From NCBI GenBank assembly GCA_015061915.1, contig SUVR01000006.1, forward strand, positions 62,001 to 126,000: a stretch of 64,000 nt of DNA. Direction: 5' to 3'. Below are positions 34,832 to 44,212 of this stretch, one piece after another. The first letter of the stretch is position 1; each line of letters begins with the position of its first letter. Made by a program: the position numbers and the translations under genes. The DNA is from Lentisphaerota bacterium. GTDB lineage: Bacteria; Verrucomicrobiota; Lentisphaeria; Victivallales; UBA1829. The notes beneath the pieces are model-generated. The model searched no databases and was not told the DNA's origin. It was given only the letters and a program-made list of their open reading frames with translations.

Positions 34832-35695
34832 ATGTTTCCCAGTAAAGAGACTTTGCAAAAAAAGATTTCAGCCGATCCGGATAGCGCCTGCGATCTGCTG
34901 GATGCCAATGGTTTTCTTCCGTATCCGGGCGAAAGCCGGCAGGATTTTCTGGTGCGCGCCCTGAAAGATCCATACGAATCACCGGATCTGGATGAATCCT
35001 TTGCGGATGCGGTTCCTTTATCTGCAAATGTCCTTTCCGAGGGGGCAGAACGGACAAAAAAGCTGTACGGTTTTGAAGCGTTGTATGTACCGGGCTATGC
35101 ACTGAAGCACGGTTTCGGCTTTCTGTGGGCAGGCTGTACGCTGACTGATGATCAGGACCGGTCTGTTTTTGCGCTGCGTTTCCCATTCGCCAAACAAACA
35201 CGCTGGTTCATCTATGACCGTCCGGAGCTGCTTGCCCACGAACAGTCTCACGCAGCACGAACACCCATCAATGACACTGTCCATGAGGAATATTTTGCCT
35301 ATCAGACCTCTGCATCTCCCCTGCGCCGTTATCTTGGAAACTGTTTCCGGACTGCGGCAGACTCTGTTATCTTTCTGCTCGGTCTGGTCCCGCTTTTTGT
35401 GATCGAAGCGTTTTATATGATTGGCAATCCCATTCTGCCGATGTGGCCATTTGCCCTGCTTGCATCCATTTATCCCGCCTTTCTGCTGGTCCGCAATCAA
35501 CTGGCACGCAATGTAATGAACCGGGCGAAAAAGAATCTTGCAGCCGCAGGAAAGAAACAGATCATGCCTCTGCTGTTCCGGGCGACTGCACAGGAAATCA
35601 CGGAAATCGCAAATAGCAAGGATATTCCCGCCCTGCTTGCAAATTGGCAGGAAACAGAGTTGCGCTGGACGATCGCACTGCGCCGGTTCAAATGA
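34832..35695 (+). CDS. Putative zinc metallopeptidase with HExxH and two membrane helices
   Basis: The 287-residue protein is not in a family I recognise. Residues 136-140 read HEQSH, the classical zinc HExxH motif, followed at 151-157 by HEEYFAY, which could supply a third ligand (E152 or E153) on a nearby helix. Two hydrophobic segments follow (about 178-200 and 208-225). This layout, with the active site before a membrane hairpin, suggests a membrane-linked protease. Substrate unknown. There is no signal peptide, so the HExxH side is probably cytoplasmic. Its 3' end overlaps the convergent MATE gene by 8 bases. Confidence 0.6.
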   Translation: MFPSKETLQKKISADPDSACDLLDANGFLPYPGESRQDFLVRALKDPYESPDLDESFADAVPLSANVLSEGAERTKKLYGFEALYVPGYALKHGFGFLWAGCTLTDDQDRSVFALRFPFAKQTRWFIYDRPELLAHEQSHAARTPINDTVHEEYFAYQTSASPLRRYLGNCFRTAADSVIFLLGLVPLFVIEAFYMIGNPILPMWPFALLASIYPAFLLVRNQLARNVMNRAKKNLAAAGKKQIMPLLFRATAQEITEIANSKDIPALLANWQETELRWTIALRRFK

Positions 35696-37024
35696 CCGTT
35701 TTCCGTTTGTACCACGGAATAAAAAGGAAGTAAAACAGGCTCGGCAGCGCCGTGCTGTATGTGGCAAGCGCATAACCGAGGATCATTCCGAAAAGCCCCA
35801 TTCCGCACCAGATCCCGAAGAACCAGCTGAAAAAGATCCGGAACACAAATCCATCCAGCAATGCGATCACAAGCCCGAATATGGCATTTCCGATCCCCTG
35901 CACAAAACCGTTTGTCCCTTTCATGATCAGGAGCGCGGGATAATGCAGGATCATCGCCGAAACAATCACCGGTGCCAGCTCCAGAACGGCGGGATCGTCC
36001 GTAAAAATCCCGAACAGTTGACGGGGGAACAGGAGTTGTGCCGCCCCCAGGATCAGGAAAAAGCCGCCGCTGATCATCCAGGCATAATACACACTCCTGC
36101 GGATCCGGTCGATCCTGCCGGCACCGATATTCTGCCCGACGATCGTAGAGACTGCCATCATTACTCCCTGCGAAATCTTGTTTGCCAGTTCATCCAGCCG
36201 CAACCCGATTCCAAATGCAGCAGAGGTCGCAACACCGAGGGTATTGATCAGCCCCGTTACAAACAGCATGGAAACATTGATCGCGGCAAAACGGATCGCA
36301 AAAGGAATCCCCAGTTTCACCAATACTTTTGCTACGACAGGATCGATCCTCAAAGAACACAGCTTGAAGTCAAAACCGAACACGGACCGATTGGTATAAA
36401 GCACATACGCCGCCAGCAGAAATGCAATCGTCTGACTCAACACCGTTGCAACTGCTGCCCCGGTAACACCCCACCGGAAAACCGCCACAAACAGCAGGTC
36501 CAGCAGAATATTTGTGATCGCGGAAACAGCAATAAACAGGAAGGGGCGGATCGAATCCCCCACACCGCGCAGCACAGCAGAGATCATGTTGTAGCCGTAA
36601 ATAAAGATCAGCCCGCCGCCGCAGATCCGCAAATAGGAGGTGGCGCCCGCAGCAAATGCAAAAAAGGTCCGGCAAAAAGAAGCGAAAGAATGGAAACAAC
36701 GAGCCCAAGCAATGAAACGAGCGTAAACATCGTCCCGGTGGCGGTATTCAGGCGTGCTCTCTCCCCTCTGCCCAGCAGTTGAGAAATCAACACCTGCCCG
36801 CCGGTGGCAAATCCCATCCCAAGCATCGTCAGAGAAAAGACCGCCTGACTGGAATTCTGAACGGCGGAGATCCCTCCGGCGCCCACATATTTGCCGACGA
36901 TCAGCATATCCGCCATGGAATACAGGACCTGCAAACCGTTGGAAAGCATAAACGGAAGCGAAAAAAGCAGCATCCGCTTGAACAACGGTCCCTGCGTAAA
37001 ATCCTGTATTACTTTCGCCGGCAT
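35688..37024 (-). pseudogene. MATE family efflux transporter, frameshifted
   Basis: Two frames together cover a MATE transporter. The upstream frame (37024-36608) gives the start, PAKVIQDFTQGPLFKR, SLPFMLSNGLQVLYSMADM, and reaches HLLRAPP before running into a stop. The downstream frame (open from near 36675, with TSYLRICGGGLIFIYGYN) covers the rest of the protein to 35688. Family proteins have 8-9 more residues between these two parts, so a deletion of about 25 bases between similar GCGCCACCT-like sequences would explain both shift and gap. It is last in an operon with the SMR-like and ADP-ribosylglycohydrolase genes. An assembly error cannot be excluded. Confidence 0.8.
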
Positions 37025-37034
37025 CTCTATCCCT

Positions 37035-37373
37035 TCAGGAAACTTTCATCCCTCCGCCGAACGCCACCAGCAGGATCCCGCCAAGAATAACGGCAAATCC
37101 GCACCATTGCCACGGAGCAAGCGCCTGTTTATAAAAGACAAACAGGGCAGCCTGACAGATCACAAAAGCGCCGCCGGTGCAAACCGCAAGTGCAATGTTC
37201 GGGTGCAGCCCCTTATGCACATACATAAAAGAAAAGATACTGGCAAGGCTGAAAATATTTCCAACCACAAAACCCCACCAGTAATATTTCGGGTCTGTGC
37301 TGCCCCATTTGTAGAGCAGAACAGCGATCATCTGAAAAAGGAGATAGACGGTCAAATGGACTCCGAGTAACAT
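37035..37373 (-). CDS. Small four-helix SMR/EamA-like membrane protein
   Basis: The 112-residue protein has four membrane helices, the size of small multidrug resistance (SMR) proteins. The membrane-embedded Glu of EmrE-type pumps in helix 1 is absent (the segment reads YLLFQMIAVLLYKWG), so it is not a canonical proton-driven SMR; half of an EamA carrier is another reading. The start overlaps the upstream ADP-ribosylglycohydrolase stop by 22 bases, and GAGG precedes the ATG. The MATE gene follows 10 bases later. Confidence 0.65.
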   Translation of the reverse strand: MLLGVHLTVYLLFQMIAVLLYKWGSTDPKYYWWGFVVGNIFSLASIFSFMYVHKGLHPNIALAVCTGGAFVICQAALFVFYKQALAPWQWCGFAVILGGILLVAFGGGMKVS

Positions 37374-39361
37374 ATTTTTACCTCAAATTCTGTTTCCCGT
37401 GTCCCGCAGAGAGCGAGCGTGGCATGATAACCGCAGCCACCGTCCCGGATCGTTTTATCTTCTGCGGTCAGTTCGAGTCCGTCCACAGTGGCGGTCAGCC
37501 GGCTACCAACGGCAGAGAAAGAGACCGGATACAACTGATCCGGCACGAAAGTAAACGGTGCTTCTGCCAGTACCGTCACATCATCATAATAATGCCTGAC
37601 GATTTTTGCGATCCCGTGTTCAAACTCCAGTGCATAAAAGCGTTTCTGCCCCTGATAACGCACAATCAGCCCGCAGTTATCTCCGCCGTGAATGTTGAAC
37701 TTACAGCGCATGGTGCTGTCTTTCCAGTACCGGTTTCCGATCACGAACACGCCCATACCTTCATTGCGGACCATGTGGTTCAGCCCGATCCCGTCATTGC
37801 TGAAAGAACCGATCTGGTTATCCATGCTGTTGATCCAGCCGTTTCCGAAATTCCAATCGTCACATTCCGGACAATCCTTTCCGGCGGCGAACCGGACATT
37901 ACCGGCAAAATCTATCGACCGGATCTTAACCGTGGCATCTTTACGGAAACGGAACCCGATCGCACGGATCACATCTTTTTCGTCCGGTTCTGCAGTGATG
38001 AGTTCTTCCCTGTTATCCGCATGGACCACCTGACGGACAAGCTCCACCGCATCCAGACCATCGCCATCCACCAGAACTTTCACGCCCGGGTAGATCAGCG
38101 GTGTGGAGGGAAAACCGTAGTTGGAAGTTGTCTGTTTGATCACCGGGATCAGCACGGGACGCATAAATGTATCGCCTGCTTTCCCCTCCAACATCAGAGT
38201 ACCGTTTTCATTCCAGACTCTCCCGCCCTGCTCCGCCATAAAGCCGTGGACCGAACCGGGAAGTGTGAAGTGCCAGAAACCGGGCTGTTTTTCTGCGGGA
38301 CCAACTCCGGCGATTTTGCGTCCAATGGCAGCGATCCGGTACGCTTCACAGGCAACGTCGGATGTAGAAAATGTACCTTCGGCAGTCGGCACATAGACCC
38401 GGTCGGCGAAGGGGGTCAGATAATCGTAAGGTGCTTTCATACCGTCAAGACCGGCAACGAGTGCAGAGACAGAACCCACATTTGCCGCATTACAGTCCGT
38501 ATCCCAACCGGCGGTGTTTACGATCTGCATAGCTTTGTGGAAGTCATTTCCGGCATACGCCCACGCCATGACCATTACCGCATGGTTCGGCACCACATGA
38601 CAACCACCACCGTATTTGTGATAGCCATATTTTTCATTGATCCGGTCAAAAGTCCGGTTCCAGTCGCCGTCCTCTTTTGCCCAGGCACGGACATCCCGGT
38701 GGATCTGCGCAACGAGGCAGTCTTCCGGGATCACGCTGACGCCCTGATCCAATACCTGTTCCATATTCAATGTATCATCAAAGGCGGCGGAAACCATAGC
38801 GGCAACGACCTGTGCGGCGTAAACTGCTTCGCCATCGTGGGAAACACGGGCGGCTTTGGCAGCCAATTCTGCGGCAAGTTTCACATTACAGGGAGCGACC
38901 ATACCAAAGGCATCAATAAAGATCTGGGCGCCGATCTGTTCGGCAACGGTCTGCCCATTCATGGTAATACTGCCGGAAGCGGGAGAGTGGATGCCGTTTT
39001 TCAGGCGCAGGTAAGCCGTATGTTCCGTGGAGAAACACATCCCGCCCCACCAGAGGATGGTCTGTTTTTCCAGCAGATAGTTCAACCAGGTATCGCCGAA
39101 AAACCGGTCGGGAGTCTGTGCGTAAAGTCCGCTGTCCGCCAATGCACGAACGAAAGTGAATGTACCGGAAATGTCATCATCCGTCACGATGAGCGGTACG
39201 CCCATTTCATCGGCACAGTAATGATCCAGGATCGGACCGAACTTTTCCTGGATCCACGCTTTGGATCTGCCCTCAATGGGTCTGCCGAAGTACACACCGG
39301 CAACTTTGCCCAACAGCGCAGTATAGACTTTTTCTTCGTACCGTTTCCAATCTGTAAACAT
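37352..39361 (-). CDS. ADP-ribosylglycohydrolase family protein
   Basis: The 669-residue protein has an N-terminal ADP-ribosylglycohydrolase domain (about 1-350): LLGKVAGVYFGRPIEG, VTDDDISGTF (metal Asp run) and TAGWDTDCNAANVG (the late metal loop). The remaining 300 residues are beta-rich and look like a carbohydrate-binding or LamG-type sandwich, which is unusual for DraG-type enzymes that act on modified proteins. A glycosidase role on ribosyl or other sugar conjugates is likely but unproven. AAGGA precedes the ATG. It heads an operon with the SMR-like and MATE genes. Confidence 0.85.
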   Translation of the reverse strand: MFTDWKRYEEKVYTALLGKVAGVYFGRPIEGRSKAWIQEKFGPILDHYCADEMGVPLIVTDDDISGTFTFVRALADSGLYAQTPDRFFGDTWLNYLLEKQTILWWGGMCFSTEHTAYLRLKNGIHSPASGSITMNGQTVAEQIGAQIFIDAFGMVAPCNVKLAAELAAKAARVSHDGEAVYAAQVVAAMVSAAFDDTLNMEQVLDQGVSVIPEDCLVAQIHRDVRAWAKEDGDWNRTFDRINEKYGYHKYGGGCHVVPNHAVMVMAWAYAGNDFHKAMQIVNTAGWDTDCNAANVGSVSALVAGLDGMKAPYDYLTPFADRVYVPTAEGTFSTSDVACEAYRIAAIGRKIAGVGPAEKQPGFWHFTLPGSVHGFMAEQGGRVWNENGTLMLEGKAGDTFMRPVLIPVIKQTTSNYGFPSTPLIYPGVKVLVDGDGLDAVELVRQVVHADNREELITAEPDEKDVIRAIGFRFRKDATVKIRSIDFAGNVRFAAGKDCPECDDWNFGNGWINSMDNQIGSFSNDGIGLNHMVRNEGMGVFVIGNRYWKDSTMRCKFNIHGGDNCGLIVRYQGQKRFYALEFEHGIAKIVRHYYDDVTVLAEAPFTFVPDQLYPVSFSAVGSRLTATVDGLELTAEDKTIRDGGCGYHATLALCGTRETEFEVKICYSESI

Positions 39362-39382
39362 GGTAAGATTCCTTCTATTCTT

Positions 39383-39410
39383 AAAAGAAACCGCAGCCGG
39401 TTGGCTGCGG
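39383..39410 (-). terminator. Terminator after the acidic zinc-ribbon gene
   Basis: Minus-strand CCGCAGCC/GGCTGCGG (39391-39410, 4-base loop) followed by TTTCTTTT (39383-39390). It stands between two same-strand genes. Read on the plus strand the same hairpin has a T run too. Confidence 0.8.
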
Positions 39411-39446
39411 AGTGTTTTTTGTTCAGTGGGATGGGATCAAGCCTGA

Positions 39447-39719
39447 TCAGCGACGACGGCGGCTCTTGGGTTCGTCATCGAAATCATCTTCAAAACCATC
39501 GCCGAAGTCTTCATCAAAATCATCCAGATCGCCGAATTCATCTTCATCACCGAATTCATCGTCGCCGAATTCGTCATCATCATCATAGAATTCGTCTTCA
39601 TCATCGTTGAGAACATTACCGGCAGTGATGAGAGCGCCGCACTCCGGACAGCATCCGTCTTCGGCTTCCATCTGCTTTTCGTTGATCTCGCTGTCGCAAT
39701 AGGGGCAAATCATAACCAT
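39447..39719 (-). CDS. Acidic zinc-ribbon protein
   Basis: The 90-residue protein has a zinc-ribbon fold of two CxxC knuckles (CPYC near residue 5 and CPEC near residue 24) and then an almost pure Asp/Glu/Phe/Gly tail (DDDDEFGDDEFGDEDEFG), ending in basic SRRRR. The tail is encoded by a repeating GATGAATTCGGC-like sequence. Such proteins are abundant but poorly understood; no function can be given. It has a strong promoter of its own and its own terminator. ATG at 39719 follows AGGAG. Confidence 0.75.
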   Translation of the reverse strand: MVMICPYCDSEINEKQMEAEDGCCPECGALITAGNVLNDDEDEFYDDDDEFGDDEFGDEDEFGDLDDFDEDFGDGFEDDFDDEPKSRRRR

Positions 39720-39758
39720 TTTTCTGAGTCTCCTTGCGTTAAGTTCGTCTTTTCTGTG

Positions 39759-39786
39759 ACTATACTGAAAAATGAAGAAAAGTCAA
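39759..39786 (-). promoter_or_regulatory. Promoter of acidic zinc-ribbon gene
   Basis: Minus-strand TTGACT (39781-39786), a 16 bp spacer and TATAGT (39759-39764), 40 bases before the ATG. Confidence 0.75.
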
Positions 39787-39817
39787 ATCAAAAATGCACT
39801 TTTCTCCGCTTTTTTTC

Positions 39818-41755
39818 TTATTTTTTCAAAGCATCCATCACCAGCCCGGAGTAAAGCTCCATAAGCGTGATCCCGGCAGCCATAGCGGCTTTCGGCAACA
39901 GACTGCTTTCCGTACATCCCGGCATACTGTTTCCTTCCAGCACATAGACTTTGTTATCTTTGTTCCGGACAATGACATCGACACGGACCAGGGTTTCTGC
40001 GTGAAGCGCCTTCGCAAAACGCAGGCAGAGCTCTCTCATCTCTGCGACAGCGTCAGGATCGATTCCCTGAGGCGGACAGAGATAAAGGGTTTCCCCTTGC
40101 GCGTGGGTGTACTTTGCGTCATAATCATACAATTTTCCGGGATAACGGATCTCAACCGGCGGCAGCGCCTTGCCGAGCAGGATCCCGACGGTTGCTTCAA
40201 TTCCTTCGATGTATTCTTCCACCAATGCAATTTTATCGTGCTTCAGAGCCAGTGCCAACGCCTCCTGCCACTGATCCGGTTTTTCCACCAATGTCAGACC
40301 GAATGTAGAACCTTCGCTGTTCGGTTTGACGATCAGGGGCAGTTCCATGCCTTCCGGGATCGGAGCGGCAGGATCGGTCACAACAGCATAGCGGGCATTG
40401 GTGATCCCGTTTTCGTCCATAACTTTTTTGGATGCAACTTTATCCATCACGATCTTCATGGATTCCGAGGGAGAGCCAACTGTCTTGATCCCGGCATCTT
40501 CCAGCATTTTCTGGAGCGTTCCGTCTTCCCCGAAACCACCATGGAGGACAGGGTAGACCACATCCGCCCAGCGCATATCTTCGGTGATTTCCAGCTGCTG
40601 AATGTCATATTCCCGCACATCGAATCCGGCATCCCGGAGCGATTTTGCCACTCCGGCAGCGGAAAGCAGAGAAACTTCCCGCTCGCTGCTGACACCACCC
40701 TTGAGGACCAGCACTTTGATGCGGGGGCGGTCCGTTCCCCATTTTTCTGCTGTTTCCATATCAATAAACCTCACTTCAGGTTTCAGTATGATCCCGGTGG
40801 AATCGTAGACTTTTTTTGCCATCGCCTCTGTGGTCTCCACAAAGGCTTTTTCTGTCGGGGCAAGCTCCGCCCGGTCAACCCGGTTGATGATCCAGTTTGC
40901 ATGGTCCGGCGACACTTGAAAACGACCTTCCGACAGGCTTTTGGCACCGCATTTTTCAAGGATACGCCCCGCAGGGAGTGTCGTTGCCGGATTACGGAAA
41001 ACGCTACCGGCACTGCGTCCGGCAGGCGCACGCATCCGGCGGAGCAGTTCCCGTTTCAGCAACACATTTTCCTCTTCCGGATCAATCGCTTTGAAACGGA
41101 AGATCACCCGCAGGATCATCTGATCCTCCGGGATCGAGGTGTGGCGGTACGCCCAGTCAAAAGAAACTTTCCGGTGCCGTTTCACCTTGCCGGTGTTCAG
41201 GTCCAGAAACTCAATCGACTCAATAAACTCGCTGATGCACTGTCCGTTCGCTCCGGCGTTCATAACCGTTGCTCCGCCGATCGTTCCGGGGATGCCGTAA
41301 AGACCGGCAGCTCCGCCGAAAGAGTTGGCGCAGGCAAAATCCAGCACATTCTTCAGGGAGAGCGCCGCACCGGCAAAGAAAATGCCATCTTTGGCATGAT
41401 AGATCTGGGAAAGATCCCCGCCGGGTGCAGCATAGATTTTGAGAAAAACCGTATCCGGCAACGTACGGTCAGCGCCAACAAGGTTGGTACCACCGCCGAT
41501 GGGACGGATCTTCAGATCGGGATATTCTTTTTTCAACGCCGCGACCAGATCCGATGCCTGCGCCGTGTTTCCGACCCGGAACAGGGGAAACGGTGCGACA
41601 CCCGCACCGAGGGAAGTGTAACGGTTCCAGGAGGCTTCCTGATCAAACTTCACCCCGGGGATCGCCGCAGCGATGTCAGCAAACGACTTGCGCTTACTTT
41701 TTATAAACCACAGACGGATCAAAGACACGTTCTCCAACGATTTCCACTTCACCAT
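39818..41755 (-). CDS. Fused MurB (UDP-MurNAc reductase) and Ddl (D-Ala-D-Ala ligase)
   Basis: About 645 residues. The first half is Mur[13 protein letters not shown] (FAD loop), [27 protein letters not shown] and [11 protein letters not shown] (catalytic Ser). The second half, from about residue 350, is an ATP-grasp Ddl: [48 protein letters not shown] and NSMPG. Both catalyse cytoplasmic steps of peptidoglycan precursor synthesis. The exact start is unsure: ATG at 41755 lies within hisI, giving a 62-base overlap; TTG at 41725 with GGAG ahead is an alternative. It is last in an operon with a lipoprotein and hisI. Confidence 0.9.
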   Translation of the reverse strand: MVKWKSLENVSLIRLWFIKSKRKSFADIAAAIPGVKFDQEASWNRYTSLGAGVAPFPLFRVGNTAQASDLVAALKKEYPDLKIRPIGGGTNLVGADRTLPDTVFLKIYAAPGGDLSQIYHAKDGIFFAGAALSLKNVLDFACANSFGGAAGLYGIPGTIGGATVMNAGANGQCISEFIESIEFLDLNTGKVKRHRKVSFDWAYRHTSIPEDQMILRVIFRFKAIDPEEENVLLKRELLRRMRAPAGRSAGSVFRNPATTLPAGRILEKCGAKSLSEGRFQVSPDHANWIINRVDRAELAPTEKAFVETTEAMAKKVYDSTGIILKPEVRFIDMETAEKWGTDRPRIKVLVLKGGVSSEREVSLLSAAGVAKSLRDAGFDVREYDIQQLEITEDMRWADVVYPVLHGGFGEDGTLQKMLEDAGIKTVGSPSESMKIVMDKVASKKVMDENGITNARYAVVTDPAAPIPEGMELPLIVKPNSEGSTFGLTLVEKPDQWQEALALALKHDKIALVEEYIEGIEATVGILLGKALPPVEIRYPGKLYDYDAKYTHAQGETLYLCPPQGIDPDAVAEMRELCLRFAKALHAETLVRVDVIVRNKDNKVYVLEGNSMPGCTESSLLPKAAMAAGITLMELYSGLVMDALKK

Positions 41756-42074
41756 CTTCTTTCAGTCTGCGGAAGAAGCAGCTGCGATAACCTTCGTGAC
41801 AGGCAGCGCCGCCGATCTGATCGACCTTGAACACGACCGTATCTTCATCGCAGTCGATCAGGATTTCCTTGACGACCTGACGGTTGCCGGATTCTTCGCC
41901 CTTCTTCCAGAGCTTGCTGCGGCTGCGGGACCAGTAGGTGGCATAGCCGCTCTTGAGGGTTTCGTTCCAGGATTCTTCGTTGATGTACGCCAGCATCAGC
42001 ACATCGCCGGTCTGGTAATCCTGCGCGATCGCAGGGATCAGACCGTCGCCTTTTTTGAAATCGAGTTCGATCAT
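41694..42074 (-). CDS. hisI: Phosphoribosyl-AMP cyclohydrolase
   Basis: The 126-residue protein is a HisI domain: [39 protein letters not shown] and [18 protein letters not shown] (Zn-binding Cys/His). It opens the ring of phosphoribosyl-AMP in histidine synthesis, in the cytoplasm. It is not fused to HisE, unlike E. coli HisIE. The 3' end overlaps the MurB-Ddl reading frame, making histidine and cell-wall enzymes share a transcript. Confidence 0.94.
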   Translation of the reverse strand: MIELDFKKGDGLIPAIAQDYQTGDVLMLAYINEESWNETLKSGYATYWSRSRSKLWKKGEESGNRQVVKEILIDCDEDTVVFKVDQIGGAACHEGYRSCFFRRLKEDGEVEIVGERVFDPSVVYKK

Positions 42075-42121
42075 TTTTCTTGACTTTCTTTTGTTGTATG
42101 GTTAGCTTTTGTTTTTTCTGT

Positions 42122-42670
42122 TCAATCCGCCTTATCCAGCAGAAGGATCGCATCGGTACAGTCCGCAGAGACCTTGACCGAGAAACGGACCGCATCGCCG
42201 GGGGTGATCATACGTGTTTCTACAGGGCTGAAGGTCTTGACTCCATTCTTTCCGGTCAGGAGAAAACGGTACCGGTAGGGACGGGGTCCTTCATCGGTCA
42301 CGAGCCATTCAAAGAAGGGCAGTTCGTTCATTTTGCCATAAACTCTGGCATAACGGGTGCCATCGGGAGACACCTCAAAAACATTTTTCCCGGGGATAGT
42401 GAAATATTTTTGAAAATCTTTTTTACAGATCATCTCCGCCTGAACGGGGTTGATCGCCGGATCCGCCTGATCGCCCATCAATGCTTCAAATGTTTTATCA
42501 TCGACCAATTCCACAAGGACAACCGTTTCCGGGTCCACGGTAACTGCCGGTGTTTCCGTGACGGCAGGTGTAACTCCACCGGTGCCGGCGACATCTTCCG
42601 TGGTGCAGCAAGCAGCCAGGGAGAACACACAGAAAACTGCGGTCAAGGCAAACAAAAATCTTTTCATCAT
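42122..42670 (-). CDS. Lipoprotein of unknown function
   Basis: The 182-residue product has a lipoprotein signal (MMKRFLFALTAVFCVFSLAAC; lipobox LAAC). The mature part starts with a Thr/Pro/Val-rich stretch and then a beta-rich domain (DGTRYARVYGKMN, FFEWLVTDEGPRPYRYRF). No family recognised. ATG at 42670 is chosen because GGAG lies 8 bases upstream; an earlier open start exists without such a site. It is first in the hisI/murB-ddl operon, but whether it joins the cell wall is unknown. Confidence 0.75.
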   Translation of the reverse strand: MMKRFLFALTAVFCVFSLAACCTTEDVAGTGGVTPAVTETPAVTVDPETVVLVELVDDKTFEALMGDQADPAINPVQAEMICKKDFQKYFTIPGKNVFEVSPDGTRYARVYGKMNELPFFEWLVTDEGPRPYRYRFLLTGKNGVKTFSPVETRMITPGDAVRFSVKVSADCTDAILLLDKAD

Positions 42671-42706
42671 GAGTATTTCTCCTGAAAAAGTAAGCAAATC
42701 TCCGGT

Positions 42707-42734
42707 AACTTACACCGGAAAACCGCCGTGTCAA
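42707..42734 (-). promoter_or_regulatory. Promoter of lipoprotein-hisI-murB/ddl operon
   Basis: Minus-strand TTGACA (42729-42734), a 16 bp spacer and TAAGTT (42707-42712), 37 bases before the ATG. Confidence 0.7.
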
Positions 42735-42751
42735 GGGTGATTTTCAAAAAA

Positions 42752-44023
42752 TCACAGTTCTTTCAGGGATTTGCCCACATAGATCTGACGCGGACGCACG
42801 ATCTTGGTCTTGCTGCCGATCATTTCCTGCCAGTGAGCGATCCAGCCCGGCAGACGCGCCAGCGCGAACATGACCGTGAACATACTTTCCGGAATACCCA
42901 GCGCCCGGTAAACGATCCCGGAGTAGAAGTCCACATTGGGATAAAGGTTCCGTTCGATGAAGTAATCATCCTTGAGGGCTGCTTCTTCCACTTCGCGGGC
43001 AATATCCAGCAGGGGATCGTGAATATTCATCTTTTCCAGGAACTCGTGGCACTTCTTCTTGATGATCTTCGCACGGGGGTCAAAAGTCTTGTAAACACGG
43101 TGTCCGAAGCCCATGAGCTTGGTGGCACAATTTTTGTCCTTGACCTGATTGAAGAACTTTTCAATGCTGCCGATTTCCTGAATGTGGCGGAACATGGCAA
43201 CGACTTCCTGATTGGCGCCGCCGTGAAGCGGACCGGAAAGAGCGGAGATACCCGCAGAAATAGTGGCGTACAGGTTCACCTGCGCACTGCCGATGGTCCG
43301 GACCGTTGTGGTGGAGCAGTTCTGTTCGTGGTCGGCATGGAGGATCAGCAGGCTGTTGAGGATCCGCACGGCATCGTCATTGATCTCATAAGGCGCAACC
43401 GGAGAATCGAACATCATATTCAGGAAGTTGGCGCAGTAAGAGAGGTCGTGCCGCGGATAAACCACGGGTTCGCCGATGCTCTTTTTATAGGCGAACGCCG
43501 CCATCGTACGGACCACTGAAATCAACCGTGCGGTGGAAAGTTCAATATCTTCCTTCAGGGAGAGCTGGTCCACATTGGGATAAAATACCGCCAGAGCGTT
43601 GATCATGGTGGAGAGGATGTGCATCGGGTGTGCGCCGCAGGGAGAGTGGTCGAAGAAGTGGCGCATATCTTCGTGCATAAGACTGTTTACGTTCAGCAGA
43701 TGGGAGAACGTGCTTTTCTGTTCTTTGGTGGGCAGAGCGCCGTGAACCAGCAGGTATGCCACCTCCACAAAGGAGCATTTTTCCACCAGCATTTCCACGG
43801 GGATCCCGCGGTAGTGGAGAATTCCTTTTTCACCATTCACATAAGTAATGCTGCTGAGGCAGACTGCCGTATTCATCAGGCTTTTATCCAGCATAACGCA
43901 GCCGGTGGTCTTCCGCAGGTCGGAAGCATCAAATGCGGTCTCGCCTTCCGAACCGGTGATGACCGGCAGTTGGATCTCTTTGCCTTTATAACTCAGCGTT
44001 GCAAATTCGTTCAAGTCTTTCAT
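42752..44023 (-). CDS. gltA: Citrate synthase
   Basis: The 423-residue protein is a hexameric-type citrate synthase. Visible active-site stretches are HADHEQNCSTTTVRTIGS (His), GPLHGGANQEV and GFGHRVYKTFDPRAK (second His and Arg). It condenses oxaloacetate and acetyl-CoA. No other TCA gene is near. GGAG lies before the ATG and a strong promoter is 42 bases upstream. Confidence 0.96.
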   Translation of the reverse strand: MKDLNEFATLSYKGKEIQLPVITGSEGETAFDASDLRKTTGCVMLDKSLMNTAVCLSSITYVNGEKGILHYRGIPVEMLVEKCSFVEVAYLLVHGALPTKEQKSTFSHLLNVNSLMHEDMRHFFDHSPCGAHPMHILSTMINALAVFYPNVDQLSLKEDIELSTARLISVVRTMAAFAYKKSIGEPVVYPRHDLSYCANFLNMMFDSPVAPYEINDDAVRILNSLLILHADHEQNCSTTTVRTIGSAQVNLYATISAGISALSGPLHGGANQEVVAMFRHIQEIGSIEKFFNQVKDKNCATKLMGFGHRVYKTFDPRAKIIKKKCHEFLEKMNIHDPLLDIAREVEEAALKDDYFIERNLYPNVDFYSGIVYRALGIPESMFTVMFALARLPGWIAHWQEMIGSKTKIVRPRQIYVGKSLKEL

Positions 44024-44064
44024 CTGTTCAGCTCCATTTCAGGGGTTGTTTGTGCCGAACCCTT

Positions 44065-44092
44065 AATATACAACAATAAGAAAGAAAGTCAA
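44065..44092 (-). promoter_or_regulatory. Promoter of citrate synthase gene
   Basis: Minus-strand TTGACT (44087-44092), a 16 bp spacer and TATATT (44065-44070). Confidence 0.75.
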
Positions 44093-44140
44093 GTCCCATC
44101 CGTAAAAAACATGAAAAATGAGGAAACTGCACATTTGATA

Positions 44141-44168
44141 TTGAAAAACCGGGAACACATGCTATATT
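44141..44168 (+). promoter_or_regulatory. Promoter of purU and following transporter genes
   Basis: TTGAAA (44141-44146), a 16 bp spacer and TATATT (44163-44168), 45 bases before the purU ATG. Confidence 0.7.
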
Positions 44169-44212
44169 ATAAGCCGTGTTATTTTAACGTCAACGATCTG
44201 GAGTCCGGCAAT

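Noticed and set aside
39480-39610. GAATTC/GATGAC-rich repeats
   Set aside because: Low-complexity codons of the acidic tail of the zinc-ribbon protein, not a dispersed repeat.
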